From Hortaea werneckii (Eukaryota; Ascomycota; Dothideomycetes; Mycosphaerellales; Teratosphaeriaceae): 64,000 bases of DNA. The notes beneath the pieces were generated by a model. That model did no database searches. It was not told where the DNA came from and was given only the letters and a program-made list of their open reading frames with translations. Positions 34,021-44,640 of the stretch are shown here, one piece after another. How positions within the stretch are numbered: position 1 is the first letter of the stretch; each line of letters starts with the position of its first letter. The DNA is taken from NCBI GenBank assembly GCA_037044905.1, contig JBAOKB010000159.1, forward strand, positions 868,001-932,000, read 5' to 3'. A program made the position numbers and the translations under genes.

Positions 34021-37000
34021 CTAGCCAAAGAAGGCGCGCACAGTCTGCTGCGTGTCTGGCGGGAGACCGGCAAGCAGCTGGTTGGCATCGAGGCCTGCCG
34101 TCTGAACCAACTTCCTCGCCGCACCGACTATCCGCTGCGCCATATTTCCCTGCAGCGTCTCCGCTTCGAGGGCTTGCGCGACAAAAGTGAAACAGCGTGC
34201 CGCTTGGGACATGACGGCTGGGTTTTGCCTAGGATTATAATTAGTATTCGGACATACGTAAAACTCGTCTCAAAGGGAAACTTACCTCTCGATGAGCTCT
34301 GCAAGGAAAGAGTAAGCGTATGGCGCAGCTTCCTCATCGTTGACTACTGGCAGAGTTTCGATCCAAGCAGTGACGACGTCCTGTACATTTTGCACTTTAG
34401 TGTTGTTGTAGTGCAAGATCTTGGCTATACTGGCGCACGCGTTCTCGGTCGCGAAAGCGTCGTCGTCGCTACGAGCGTTGGGGCGTTGCGTGGCTTCGAA
34501 GAGCATGGGTAAGCTGCCGCTGGCAAACTCGGCCCAGGCGTCTCCGCCCTTGTGTGCTGCGACACCGACGCCGTAGCACGCCGCCTGCCTGTTCGCAGGG
34601 GCGTTGTCGCGCATGCCTGCAATGAGTGGCTGTACGATGTGGCTGTGGTAATTCCAAGATGCTGGACCGCAGAATTCGAGCACGTCGTCAAGAATGCAGA
34701 GAGCCCATTGCCTTTGCGTGTCGTCCTGGTTGCTGACAAAGAGGTCGTAGTAGTTGAGAAGTCTCTCCCAGTGCGGCAGGAAGCTCTGACCTTGGTTCTT
34801 GAAGATAGTGTGGAAGGCCTTATTCATGTCGGAGAGCAGCGTCTGGTCATCTTCAATGGCGAACTGCGTCTCCTCGTCTGGCTCATCGCCGTCTTCGCGC
34901 TCATTAGCTTCTTCTGCACGCTTCTGCACACGAACTTGGTAGTCCTTGAGCACAGTCTCGGCGGAAGAGATAAAAATGGCCATGTGGTCATTTGAGAGGC
35001 AGTCCTGGCCAGATACCTCAACAGACTCGTAGAAGCACTGATACATTTCGGCAAGCGTTTCGATCGCCGGTTCGGTTTCTAAGACTTCCAGAACCTTGGC
35101 AATTGTGGCTTCCCAGAGTTGGTTGTACTGTGCGGAATCGCGGCCGTGTGCTGCCTTGAAAGAGGCTAGCAATTGCGGCACAGCCTTGGCGGAGGCCACT
35201 CGCACTGGGTCGTGGAAGAAGAACGCAAGACCTGGTACGGCCACGGTGTTCATAACCTCAGCCACGTAGGGTGCGAAGCCACCGTCCAGATTCTGAGCAT
35301 AGACGGTAAGAAGCTCGACAGCCATAAACTTGTCATCAAGAGTACTAGTCTTGATGCCGATGTACTTGCCCTTAAGTGGTACAAGCTCCCAGCCTTCTTC
35401 CTGCTCAATTTGCGCGACATTCTCCTCGTCGTCCAGTAGCTGCACGTCGGCCTTTGCTGTGGCGAGCTTCATCAGAGGTGGCATGACTGCCTGTAGGTAG
35501 GGTACGAAGTCCTGACCAAGGACCCTGCACATTCGGCCCCAGCAGTGCAGGAGATAGCTCTCTTGCGGGTCGTCCTCGTCAACGATGTTTGATTGAACAT
35601 GACCTAAGATGTTGACCAGCTGAATGGCGTCCTGGTTCATGCGCTCTTTGCCGACAGCCAGAGCTATGAGGGTGGCACACTCCATCGCTTTAGCCCGGAG
35701 AAGCCTGAGCTCACGCTCGTTTGGCTGCTGTAGTACGTTGAAAAGCAGAGGCATAAGGTTACCGTACCACTTGCCGAAGGTGCTTTCTGCGGAGTCGGCA
35801 ACGGTGGCGATGGTCGAAAGTGCCTGTTCCTGAACAAATCGCTTCTGGTTTTGAAGCAAGTGCATCAAGCGCTCAACCAGCGTGTCGAGATATGGCTCAA
35901 GGGTCTCCTTCTCGGCCTCCTCGCAGAAGTTGACGAGAGCAGCTGCGGCATGCGACTGCACTCTCGGTTCTGGCGCACCAAGCACCGGGATGAGTGCTGG
36001 CAAAACAATGCCGTGGTATTTGCTCTGCATAGTGCCCTTGAAGTCGGTGCTCATCTGGCCGAGGGCATTGCAACCAGCCCATCTCACGCGCGGGTGTGGA
36101 TCTTGCAGAGCTGGAACGACCAGATCGAGAACCTTGTCCAGTTCGCCCTCCATAAGCTCCTGGCAACCTTCTGAGATGGCAGAGATGGCCATGAGAGCGG
36201 CATGCCTGTCTCGCCAAGAAAGTGACTGTATCATTCGCGGAAGCCAGGTAAAGGTGGGCGGGAGCAAGATCTGGCCGCCAAGCTTGTTCGCCAGCCGATC
36301 CATGGTCTGCTCACCCGCCACATGATTCGAGTCGCTCTCGTCAAAGTCCACGTCCTCTGATGCATTCCACTCTTCAGCATCATCGTCGTCCGCGCCAACG
36401 TCTGTCATCAAGGACAAGCACTGCGTGACCATCTGCTCGGTGTAATTCGGATCCTTCTTGCACATGGTCGGGTTGTAGTCGGCAAAAGTGGCCATGAGCT
36501 CCAGCGCATTCTGTCGCGCCTGGTCGTCCAGGTTGGTGTCTTGGATCATGCTAATGGAAAGTTGTACGAGGTCGCCAAAAACATTCTTGAACATCCGGGA
36601 AGCAACCTCTGCCAGTTCAATGATTGCCATCAGAGCCTTGGTGAGCTGCTCCGAGTCACCAGCCTCCTTCAGCGGGATCAGCGTGTTCAGAATGTCTGGG
36701 ATTAGCGCAAAGTACTTCTGCTGAGACTTCTTGTTCAAGGACTGGAAGAAGGAGGAGAAGGCCGCCATAGTTGCTAATCGCACCTCAGTGGCGGGGTCCT
36801 TTATGCCCTTCTGGAACACGCCGAGCACCACGTCTTCATGCTGCTTCTCAATGATACCTGGCGTGGTCTCGAGTATCCTGAAAGCCGACTCGCGCATCGC
36901 AGCATCCGGCGACTGGCTGGAGGCGAACAAGGCATTGAGCAGCTCCGGCCACGTGTCTCTCGAGCCATCTGGGTTCAACACAGTCTCGTCTGTGTACTGT

Positions 37001-37444
37001 CTTGCTATTTCCGCCACCGCATCTGCGAACTTGTTCCTCACGTGTGCTTTCTGCTCATTGGCATGGCATAGCAGCAGCTTTTGCCTAATCTCAGCCCGCT
37101 GCGGCAAGCCCAGTTGCAGGAACGTCTCCTTCTGCTCGCCAGAGTTCGGGTCTTTCGATGTTCGCGTGGATATGCGCCTGAACAGCACGGCGGAGAAGGC
37201 GCGAGTCTGGAACGTGTCAGAACTATTTTTTGTCTCATGGAATGGCTCAAGGGTCACTTACCCCCTCCTCTTGCGCGCCTTGCATCTGCTCCGCCAAGCC
37301 CATCAGGAGCATATCCGGCCTCTTTGACACCCATTCTGTGTTGAGTTGCTCTTCGGCTTGCGTCCGCACTGTGTTGTCCGTGGACTGAAGGCCCTGCAGC
37401 AGCTGGGTGAGTGCCGTGTGCACCTCTGGCGGGAGAAGCGACAT
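34021..37444 (-). CDS. KAP121: Karyopherin beta-3 (KAP121/PSE1, importin-5 family)
   Basis: Nuclear import receptor made of HEAT repeats, 1,103 aa. Exons on the minus strand are 37262-37444, 34286-37206 and 34021-34228. The introns are 55 and 57 nt with GTAAG donors, and all joins keep frame. The start MSLLPPEVHTALTQLLQGLQ is typical. Exon 2 opens TRAFSAVLFRRIS, followed by HEAT helices. The family acidic insert DDDDAEEWNASEDVDFDES follows, then LLPPTFTWLPRMIQSLSWRD, the conserved RVRWAGCNALGQMSTDF, and WELVPLKGKYIGIKTSTLDD, which is specific to the Kap121/IPO5 branch. The last exon ends QQTVRAFFG. No break occurs in 3.3 kb, in contrast to many neighbours. It would import ribosomal proteins and histones using RanGTP, known for the family. 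Confidence 0.94.
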
Positions 37445-38848
37445 GGTGCTCAACCTGGCCAGGCACTGTTTGTGGGGAAGGCTTCAGATTTCCAAGGGTG
37501 AGAGTCTCCTGCTGAGACCATGCGCCTCTCAGGAATGTAATCGGTGAATTCGGGCCGGGTGGTAGTCGGTAGCAATATCCGTAAGCCCAGCAAGGAGACT
37601 GTATCGGCGTATATGGCAGGAGAGTTGTGTGAGACCCTCCAAGTATACCGTTGGACCGCGGGAGATTTTTTGAGACAAGCTGGAATTCTTCAGGGTTCAC
37701 GGCGGGGCGACAGCGTGAGACCAACGCGACAGGGTCCGTGCGCTAGACGCCACAGTAAACAATCCCTGCCCTTGTTCTCGACAAGAAGACTGGATTTACT
37801 ATACGGCAGTCTGACAGCAGTGAATGGACGAGTGGAAATCATAGGCAATTAACAACTGTAGACAGATATTTCATAGGGTACTACGCATCCAAACTTCCCA
37901 GTACTGTACGAGGCATCTCATATACAATCTCGTCAGGCCTGCTCCTAATGCCCTTCCTGCTTGACACCCCCCAAGCATCAACTTCCATTAGCGCTACTAA
38001 TCCGAAAGCAAAAGATACCACCGCCGCCGCCATCTCCACCAACCGACTAAATCAGGGGTATAGACACTCGTAACCTCCCTGTCCCCACGCCCTAGAAACG
38101 CCTTCAGCATTGTACCAAGTATCATAAACAGCTCTTCCGGCTCCAAAATAATAACTCCTTCGCTGGAAGAGCCTTCGGCTTGCCCAGATCGAATCACTCT
38201 CCCTAAGCCAGCTCTTTCCGCAGAGCACTGAACTCTTCCTTACCACCCGCCACCCCAGTGTAGAGCCAGACCGCTTCTCATTTCCAGCGAAACATTCTCA
38301 GACTGTCAATCTTCGAACTGAGCACTCCAACATCTCCCTTCCGTCCTCTGGCGGAGCAGCAAGCCTGCCCGACCCTCAGGCTCCAAGAAGCCGAAACAAA
38401 GAAAGCCCACTGTGGCTCTCAATGTATTTCCTTAAAAGTCGAGTTATGTGTTGCCAGCTGTCATAACTCTCACGTGGCGGAGCTCACACCAGCGCATTGT
38501 GTGGCAATACGCAATACATCCAGCATATGCAGGATACGCCCACGACGCGGTCGAACCATTCTTGATATGTTTGACGTGATCCTAATCGAGAGGATGCAAA
38601 TTTGCCTTCTTCGCTTCAACCTGCTGGCGTCTGGGATACGCTCGGGTCGATGGACGTCTGACAGCGGATGTCGCCGTGCGTGTCAAATGCCGAGTTTGGG
38701 TTCTCGGTGGCGACGTCGGTCGGCAGCACATGCAAAAGTCTTTTCTCCAATGGTGATTCCAGCGCGTCTGTTCGCTCGACGACCGGCCTCCTACCTCATC
38801 GTTGAAAGAGCCTCATTGCGTAACAGCATCCTCACATAAGGTTGAGTC
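37445..38848. other. Intergenic region
   Basis: 1.4 kb between the ATG of KAP121 and the stop of SPT7 (both minus strand). Only short frames, without similarity that I recognise. Confidence 0.6.
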
Positions 38849-41800
38849 TCAGTTGATGCTTTCAGGACTGATCATAGCACCGTTACCCTCGGCATCTTTC
38901 TCAGGATCCATAGCATTCTCATGCGGCTCCGGCATCTGCAAACGCAGCTTCCCAATCGGCTTCTCCATCCTCGCCTTCTCTTCGTCCTCCAGTTTCCGCT
39001 TCTTCTTTGCCGCCTGCTGCTGCTCACGAATTGGCCTTTTCCGGGGTGAGCTGATCTTTCCAGTAGGAGGCAGCCTCGGCTTGGGAAAGCGTTGCTTCTG
39101 TGGCAAATCCTCGTCTTCCACGAGCGGCTCTTCATGATTCTTGCGAAGTTTCTCGCGAAAGAAGTCGTGGACCAGTCCGATTTGGTTGGGCAAGGTCTCC
39201 ATACTAACAGCGTCGTAGGGCTCCGGCTGTGGAAAGACGATTCCTGTACTCGTTACCGGTCCTTGATTCTGTGCCTGGTACGCGCTGTGCATCCTGTTCT
39301 GCAGTAAGTGCAACGGTACACTAAGGCTTTCGAGTCCAAGCTCTTCAGCCAAGCCAAGCTCGCGCAGACCAAAGAAGTCTTCGTCAATTTCCTGCGCAAA
39401 GTCACCCTGTACAAACTCTTCGCTGCCTTCTTGAAAGGCGCCAGCACCATCTGCGCCAGCGTTGTCGCCCAATGCAGGTCGCTAAGTACTTGTAAGTTAA
39501 GCGTTCAATTGCAGTGTTCTTCAAAGCACTTACCAACAGATCCGACAGGTGTGACTTCATCCGGTCGTGCACGACACCCAACTTCGTTCCTAGCCTCTCA
39601 ACATCGTCCTTGACATACGTTTCAAGTGCCTCGATGTCTAGTCCGCCCTCGTGCAGCGAATGCAGAGCCTGCTCCTCGAAAGTGAAGCGCGGCGTATTGG
39701 CGCCCTTCTTCGGCTGTTCACGAAAACCACGAAAGCTCTCGGTAAGCTTCTGGAAATACTCGCCGGCCAGGTCTGTGACGGTATCAAGCGCAGAAGGCTG
39801 AAAGTCTTCGAATCCGGCATGATAAAATATCTTGCCCACGGATCTCTGAAGGGCAGCTCGATTGACCCACGGCGCCATCAGCGGCCCAGACTCTGACACT
39901 ACCACTGCGCCGACATCCTGTTCCTCGAACGGGATTGGGTCATATTTTTGGAACTGGTTTTGGTAAGTCTGTCCCTGGAGCTGCATCTGCTTGACGATGC
40001 CAATTTTGGAGCACACTTTGCGTGTCTCTTGCATTTGTCGCATGTTTGACTCCATCTTCTGCTGCATCGCCCCGTGTGGAGACTTGTAGAGTTCTTTTGG
40101 ATAGATCCGCATCCATTCTTCGGACTGTGGTACCACTTTTCCTTCGGAGTCTGTCGTCCAGCGCCATCGTTCGCTCAAGTCCGGGATTGCTGACAACGGG
40201 TTGTAGTAATCAGGCAATGTCGAGTCTTCATCCTTCTCAATACCTTCGGCCAGTGTCTCGCCTGGAGCTGATGGTTCATGCTGTTCGGGTCCATCGGGGG
40301 CATCACCGTCATTGATCGGTCTGTCATTAGACAACAGCCGCTGTTGTCGCATCCATCGTCTCATGCCAGCCTTGCTTCTGAGAATGGCGGGCTCATCAAT
40401 GTTGAGGTGTTCGCCACGAAACAACCGGATTACGGTCCGAGGCCGCCATCGCACGGTCCTTCTTAGTAACCTGCTTCCAGGTCTTGAACTCCGGATCGTC
40501 TTCATCTGCCTCCTCTGAATGCGTACTGAGTACAGAATGACCCATTCCATCTACTTCCATCACATCCGCTTGACTTGCTGGCGCACCGCTGCCATTGACA
40601 CCGTTAACATGCGGGTGGCTGTGCCTGGAGGAGGCGTAGAAAACCCTGCAGAGCTGGCATCCTGCATCTCAGAGTCTGCGCGCAAGAATTCATTGCGTAA
40701 ATTCGATGCTGAGGCATGAAGTAGAGGCTTGACATCGCGATCAGGCGTCGACGCGTCGTCGACATTTACTGAGGGCGCTTTTCGCGCGGAGGAGGGCGCA
40801 CCTTTGCTGGCACCTTTCTTTGGTGCCTTGCGACCTCTGGATGCCATGATCGGCGCGTCATCTTCGTCGCTGTCGTCTGCGTCCAACGAATGCTGACGTC
40901 GCTCCTCGGCTTCAACTTCGGCACGGTCGCGGACTACGATATCCGGGATAAGAGGGGTCAGCTTGTCAGTCTCCTTCCGCATGTAGAGCGCTTTCTTGCG
41001 GTACGGGTGGTCGGGGCTCGAATTGTATTTTAAACAATTCGCCCAGATCAAGCTTAAGTCGTCGACAAACTCTTTCTTGCTTTTGTAAGAAAGCTGCTTG
41101 AGCTTCTTGATCATGCTCCCAATATCCATTGGTTTGCTGATGACGTGGAAATAGTCTGGCGCGTCGCGTTTGTTAACACGCTGCAGAAATGGCTGGGCGT
41201 ACTCAGTCATAGCCTTGAGCTCCATGAGGACCTTCTCTGCAGCCTCGTATAGCTCCTCTTGACCGACCTTGTCCTCGGAAGCCCACTTGCTTCTTCCCTT
41301 CCTAACTTCAGAGATGAGCGTCCGCAGCTGGGTGTCCGATGCTCGAACCATATCACGCTTCATATCAATACGCGCGATGAGATGCTTGAGTGTCAAGCTC
41401 GAGGCTCCAAGGTCCGTACTGCCCAGCGAACCCTTGTGTGGGCGCTGCGGTAGCTGCTGCGTTGCCCTGCTGCGCATTTTGGTTTCCATTTGGACCTCCA
41501 GAGATTTCGTTCTCTACCTCACGATCCAACTCATCTAGCTTCTGTTGTTCCAACATGGCATCTCGATCGTTCTCAAGGGTAAAGAACATTGTCTGGAAGT
41601 TTCTCTTCGCTGCTTCGGCCGCCATTGCCTTGTCCTCCTCCAATTGTTTACGCACATCCTCCGAGCTTTTCGCTTGTTCTGCGGTGGAGCTGCTGTTCCG
41701 ATCCGTAGTCGGCTTGAGTGCCGCACCAGGAGAGCGCACAGCATGGGCCGATATGCCATTTGGTGGACCTGCATTGCCTTTACCTTTCAGCGGGCTCTCT

Positions 41801-42236
41801 TTGCCCTGCTCCTCGTCTTCGTCCTCCTCATCATCGTCACCGTAGTCATCGTCTATCTGCCTGGCAGCTTTCTTAGGTTGCACGGAGGTCTTGGCGGGCT
41901 CTTCTGGATGGGCTGGTCGGAGCACCTCCATGCTGCTGGGGACTCGGCGCCTTTGAAGCGCGTCGCACCTGCCCATCCGCGCCAAACAAGGCCGCAATCT
42001 TCGCTTCAGTCTGCGCGCATCTTTCTCGCAGCATTGCTTGAACAGGGTCTTCCCGCACCTCCTCCTCCCCATCCCGCTCCGAGACCCCGCTCTGCCCCGA
42101 CCCAATGGCCCCATTGGTTCCCTCTCTTGTCATACTGGGGCCGCGACGAGCGCTTTCAACATTGCTGCTGGGGTGGCCGTTCGTGAGGCGTGGCGTGCCA
42201 TTGGAGGAGTTGCCGCGCAGGTGTCGATCCGCTCAT
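38849..42236 (-). CDS. SPT7: SPT7, bromodomain scaffold of the SAGA complex, with several frame breaks
   Basis: Spt7 scaffolds the SAGA transcription coactivator. The minus strand shows the N-terminal [19 protein letters not shown], an acidic [15 protein letters not shown] patch and the lead-in [20 protein letters not shown]. The bromodomain is [20 protein letters not shown]...[16 protein letters not shown], followed by [16 protein letters not shown]. The histone-fold region is [20 protein letters not shown]. The C-terminus is [20 protein letters not shown], then [15 protein letters not shown] 52-nt intron is clear at 39482-39533. Breaks fall near 42215, 41893-41899, 41400-41418, 40605-40613 and 40425-40431. 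The start is uncertain: ATG 42133 is in frame with the first block, while ATG 42236 needs one more frame change. Identity is not in doubt. Such a density of breaks in one gene is odd (see findings). Confidence 0.9.
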
Positions 42237-42599
42237 CCCGTCACGTGCGGCTAGCGGGCGTCCAACCTCCCCTCGGAGGGCAGCAGCGTGGGGCCCTCGA
42301 TCTCGCCAGACTCGGGTTTTCACGCGCCAATTGTTGAACCATCAGTGTCGCCGGCTCGCACTTGGATGAGTGACGCGGTTAGATTGATAGATAGTGATGT
42401 CGCCGTCGCGGTGCCGGATGACCTCTCGCGCTGGTGGAAGGGTGCTGGGATGAAGTGACGTCTCGGAGCTTTGCAGGGTGTCCGCCGACGGAGCCGTGGT
42501 CGGCTTGAAACTCTAATCGCTATTGTTGCCAGTGAAACAATACCATTCACAACGCTTCAATTCATTTCAGACGACGTCGAAATTGCCATGTGGTGATCA
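42237..42599. promoter_or_regulatory. Divergent promoter region between SPT7 and the VanZ-like gene
   Basis: About 360 bp between divergent starts. No further gene or repeat is visible. Confidence 0.45.
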
Positions 42600-43442
42600 A
42601 TGCCTTCAGTACAGATCCGACAGCCATTCGCGGGTGAGCACAAGCGATGCGACTGCGATAGGCGACCACAGACTGATCAGCTGTCTAGCTTCGTTCGCGC
42701 TCTTAATCCTAGCCAGTGCTTACCTGGGACTCTCTACTCAGACGATCCCACAGTATGGCCAGAGCGACAAGGGTCTCCACTTTGTCACCTTCTTCCTGTT
42801 GACTGTACGTCTGAGACCGTCACCATTCCGCCTGTATTAGACACGCATGCGACCGTTCCCTGCCAAGAGCTAACTGATGCATGCAAACAGCTCACCTTTT
42901 ACTGGATCATCGAGACATCCCGCCGCCGTGTCGTGCATCTCACGCTTCTCGTTTGCACGGCTGGCCTTGGTATAGGCTCCGAATTCGTGCAAGCATTCCT
43001 GCCTAATGGTCGTGACTTCGACCCTTACGACATTCTTGCGAATGTAGTTGGTTCGGGGCTCGCGCTGGGCCTTTGCAGCTGGTACCACAAGCGCATGCTC
43101 GAGCGAAGGCGGAAGAACAAGCATTATGACATCGTACCATGAGAGGATGGCGACCTGGAAGGCGAGGAAGGTCGGGAGAGGGATGTCGAGCTAGGCGAAG
43201 GTGTAGGAGCTGGGCACAACCTGCAGGAGCAAGAAACCGGCACTGTGCCAGCAAACGCCAATGGGCAGACAGGCGCGGGGGCGGAACAAGCAAAGGGCAC
43301 GAACGTCACGGAGGAATTGGACAACTGGGACGAGAACGAGGAAGATTGGGATGATGATGATGATGACGAGATCAACGGCCAAAGCAAGACGACTACGAGC
43401 AACAATGAGGCTGGCCCAGAAACGAAGAAAAGGACTGATTAA
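42600..43442 (+). CDS. VanZ-like small membrane protein, with an in-frame TGA before an acidic tail
   Basis: Exons are 42600-42633, 42689-42804 and 42891 onwards. Introns are 55 nt (GTGAGC donor) and 86 nt. The spliced start MPSVQIRQPFAASFALLILA matches VanZ-like fungal proteins, followed by KGLHFVTFFLLT, LTFYWIIETSRRR, GLGIGSEFVQAFLPNGRDFD and DILANVVGSGLALGL. This gives about four membrane helices. The frame meets TGA at 43140-43142 after NKHYDIVP, giving 133 aa. It then stays open in the same frame for another 99 codons of acidic sequence (DVELGEG, ELDNWDENEEDWDDDDDDE) to TAA at 43440-43442. Acidic tails of this kind are, to my recollection, normal in the family, so the TGA is likely a base change or error. 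The molecular function is unknown. Confidence 0.85.
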
Positions 43443-43724
43443 TTCACGCTAGCATTTCATGATATTTTGCAAGGTGGTCAGGAATACAACAACATTTGCA
43501 ATACTGCAAGCCTTAAGTGGGAATCCGTGAAAGTGTCTTTGGCTTTTGAACTGTTTCGCATGCTACTTGGTGCTTTTCGCACGGGGCGTGGATCAGTATG
43601 CGTGCCCAACTAGCTACGGGCGTCAAATTCTTTCGCCTCTCGTCATCGTAGCCAGGTCCGTTCATGGAATCGAAACAAGCACGCCAGCCATCATCCGCAA
43701 CGTAACGCCTTTGAACGTGCGCGT

Positions 43725-44319
43725 TTATTGACCAGCACCACCCGCACCCTTGGCAGCCTGTTGCGGGTTGATCTTCTTGCCATCCTTGTTGTACCGCACC
43801 CTCGGTGGTGGTGCACGGTTGCGACGGCCCTCGCGGGAACGGACACTGCAGTAAATCAGTAACCAGGTCGTCGATGGGTCGATGTGGTCTTTTAGGAGCG
43901 TACCGGACGATCTTGCCGTGGATGGCGCATGAAACGCAGTACTGCAGCTTCAGGTACATCTTGGGGACAGAGTACTCAGCGAAGACGGAGGCATCAGAGA
44001 TATCACCTAGACGTTCACCGTCAGCATGCCTTCTCTCTTTTCTTGTAATCCATTCCCTTCGCATATCTCTTCAATTCTTTCCTCATCGGGTGGACATACG
44101 GATGGCGGCCGACTCGACCATGTTCCTGATCGTGAATCTCTTGATTGCCTTGTCCTTGGGAACGCATCGTGAGCAGTTAGAGCAGCGGATCGGCTTGACG
44201 TGACCACGGCCCTTCTTGTTACGTCCGCTACATCAGTTGTTAGCATCCAGTCTCGTGCTCGAATCTCTTCCGTCGGTATCGATGGGTGTTTCGTACTTGG
44301 ACGCTCTCTTCTTGACCAT
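43725..44319 (-). CDS. RPS26: Cytosolic ribosomal protein eS26
   Basis: Four exons on the minus strand: 44297-44319, 44100-44227, 43904-44006 and 43725-43845. Introns are 69, 93 and 58 nt, and all joins keep frame for a protein of about 124 aa. The start MVKKRASN is followed by [18 protein letters not shown] and [20 protein letters not shown], then [20 protein letters not shown] and [20 protein letters not shown]. The end is [16 protein letters not shown] with a Lys/Gly-rich tail. The CSNC and CVSC cysteines form the zinc site. It is part of the 40S platform near the mRNA exit channel. A very short first coding exon with several introns is usual for fungal ribosomal protein genes. It is head-to-head with the CBS-PB1 gene. 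Confidence 0.96.
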
Positions 44320-44640
44320 TTTCGCGGTGTTGAGTACGAATCAGCAAGTATCGCTACCTGCTGAGTGACTCTCGTGTCGTTGTCGTCGGTGGTCGCTGAA
44401 TGTGAGGCCGCTGTCGCCGAACTTCAAAGGCCCGCAGCAATTCGAGTGTGTGCTTGGCAAGATGCGGCCGACTTCCGCTTGAGCTACGGCAGCTCCCGCC
44501 ACATTTCCCCTTACGGACTAGCTCTGTTGACACTTCCTGAAGCTTGCCCGCTGTCCTCTCCCTTGACTGTCGTCCTTGAACAGAACACGGTAGGCTCGCT
44601 ACGAAGGCAACTGGTGGAAGATCAACCCGGCATCTGCGTA
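44320..44640. promoter_or_regulatory. Bidirectional promoter between RPS26 and the CBS-PB1 gene
   Basis: 321 bp between divergent ATGs. Includes a local CGTGTCGTTGTCGTCGG stretch. No separately supportable element. Confidence 0.45.

Noticed and set aside
39472..39545. Frame break near the SPT7 C-terminus
   Set aside because: Fully explained by a standard 52-nt intron (39482-39533) with GTAAGT donor and CTTAG acceptor.
42600..43442. Known TGA-CTA stop-codon readthrough
   Set aside because: The base after the TGA is G (TGA-GAG), not the CTA context. No peroxisomal signal ends the extension.
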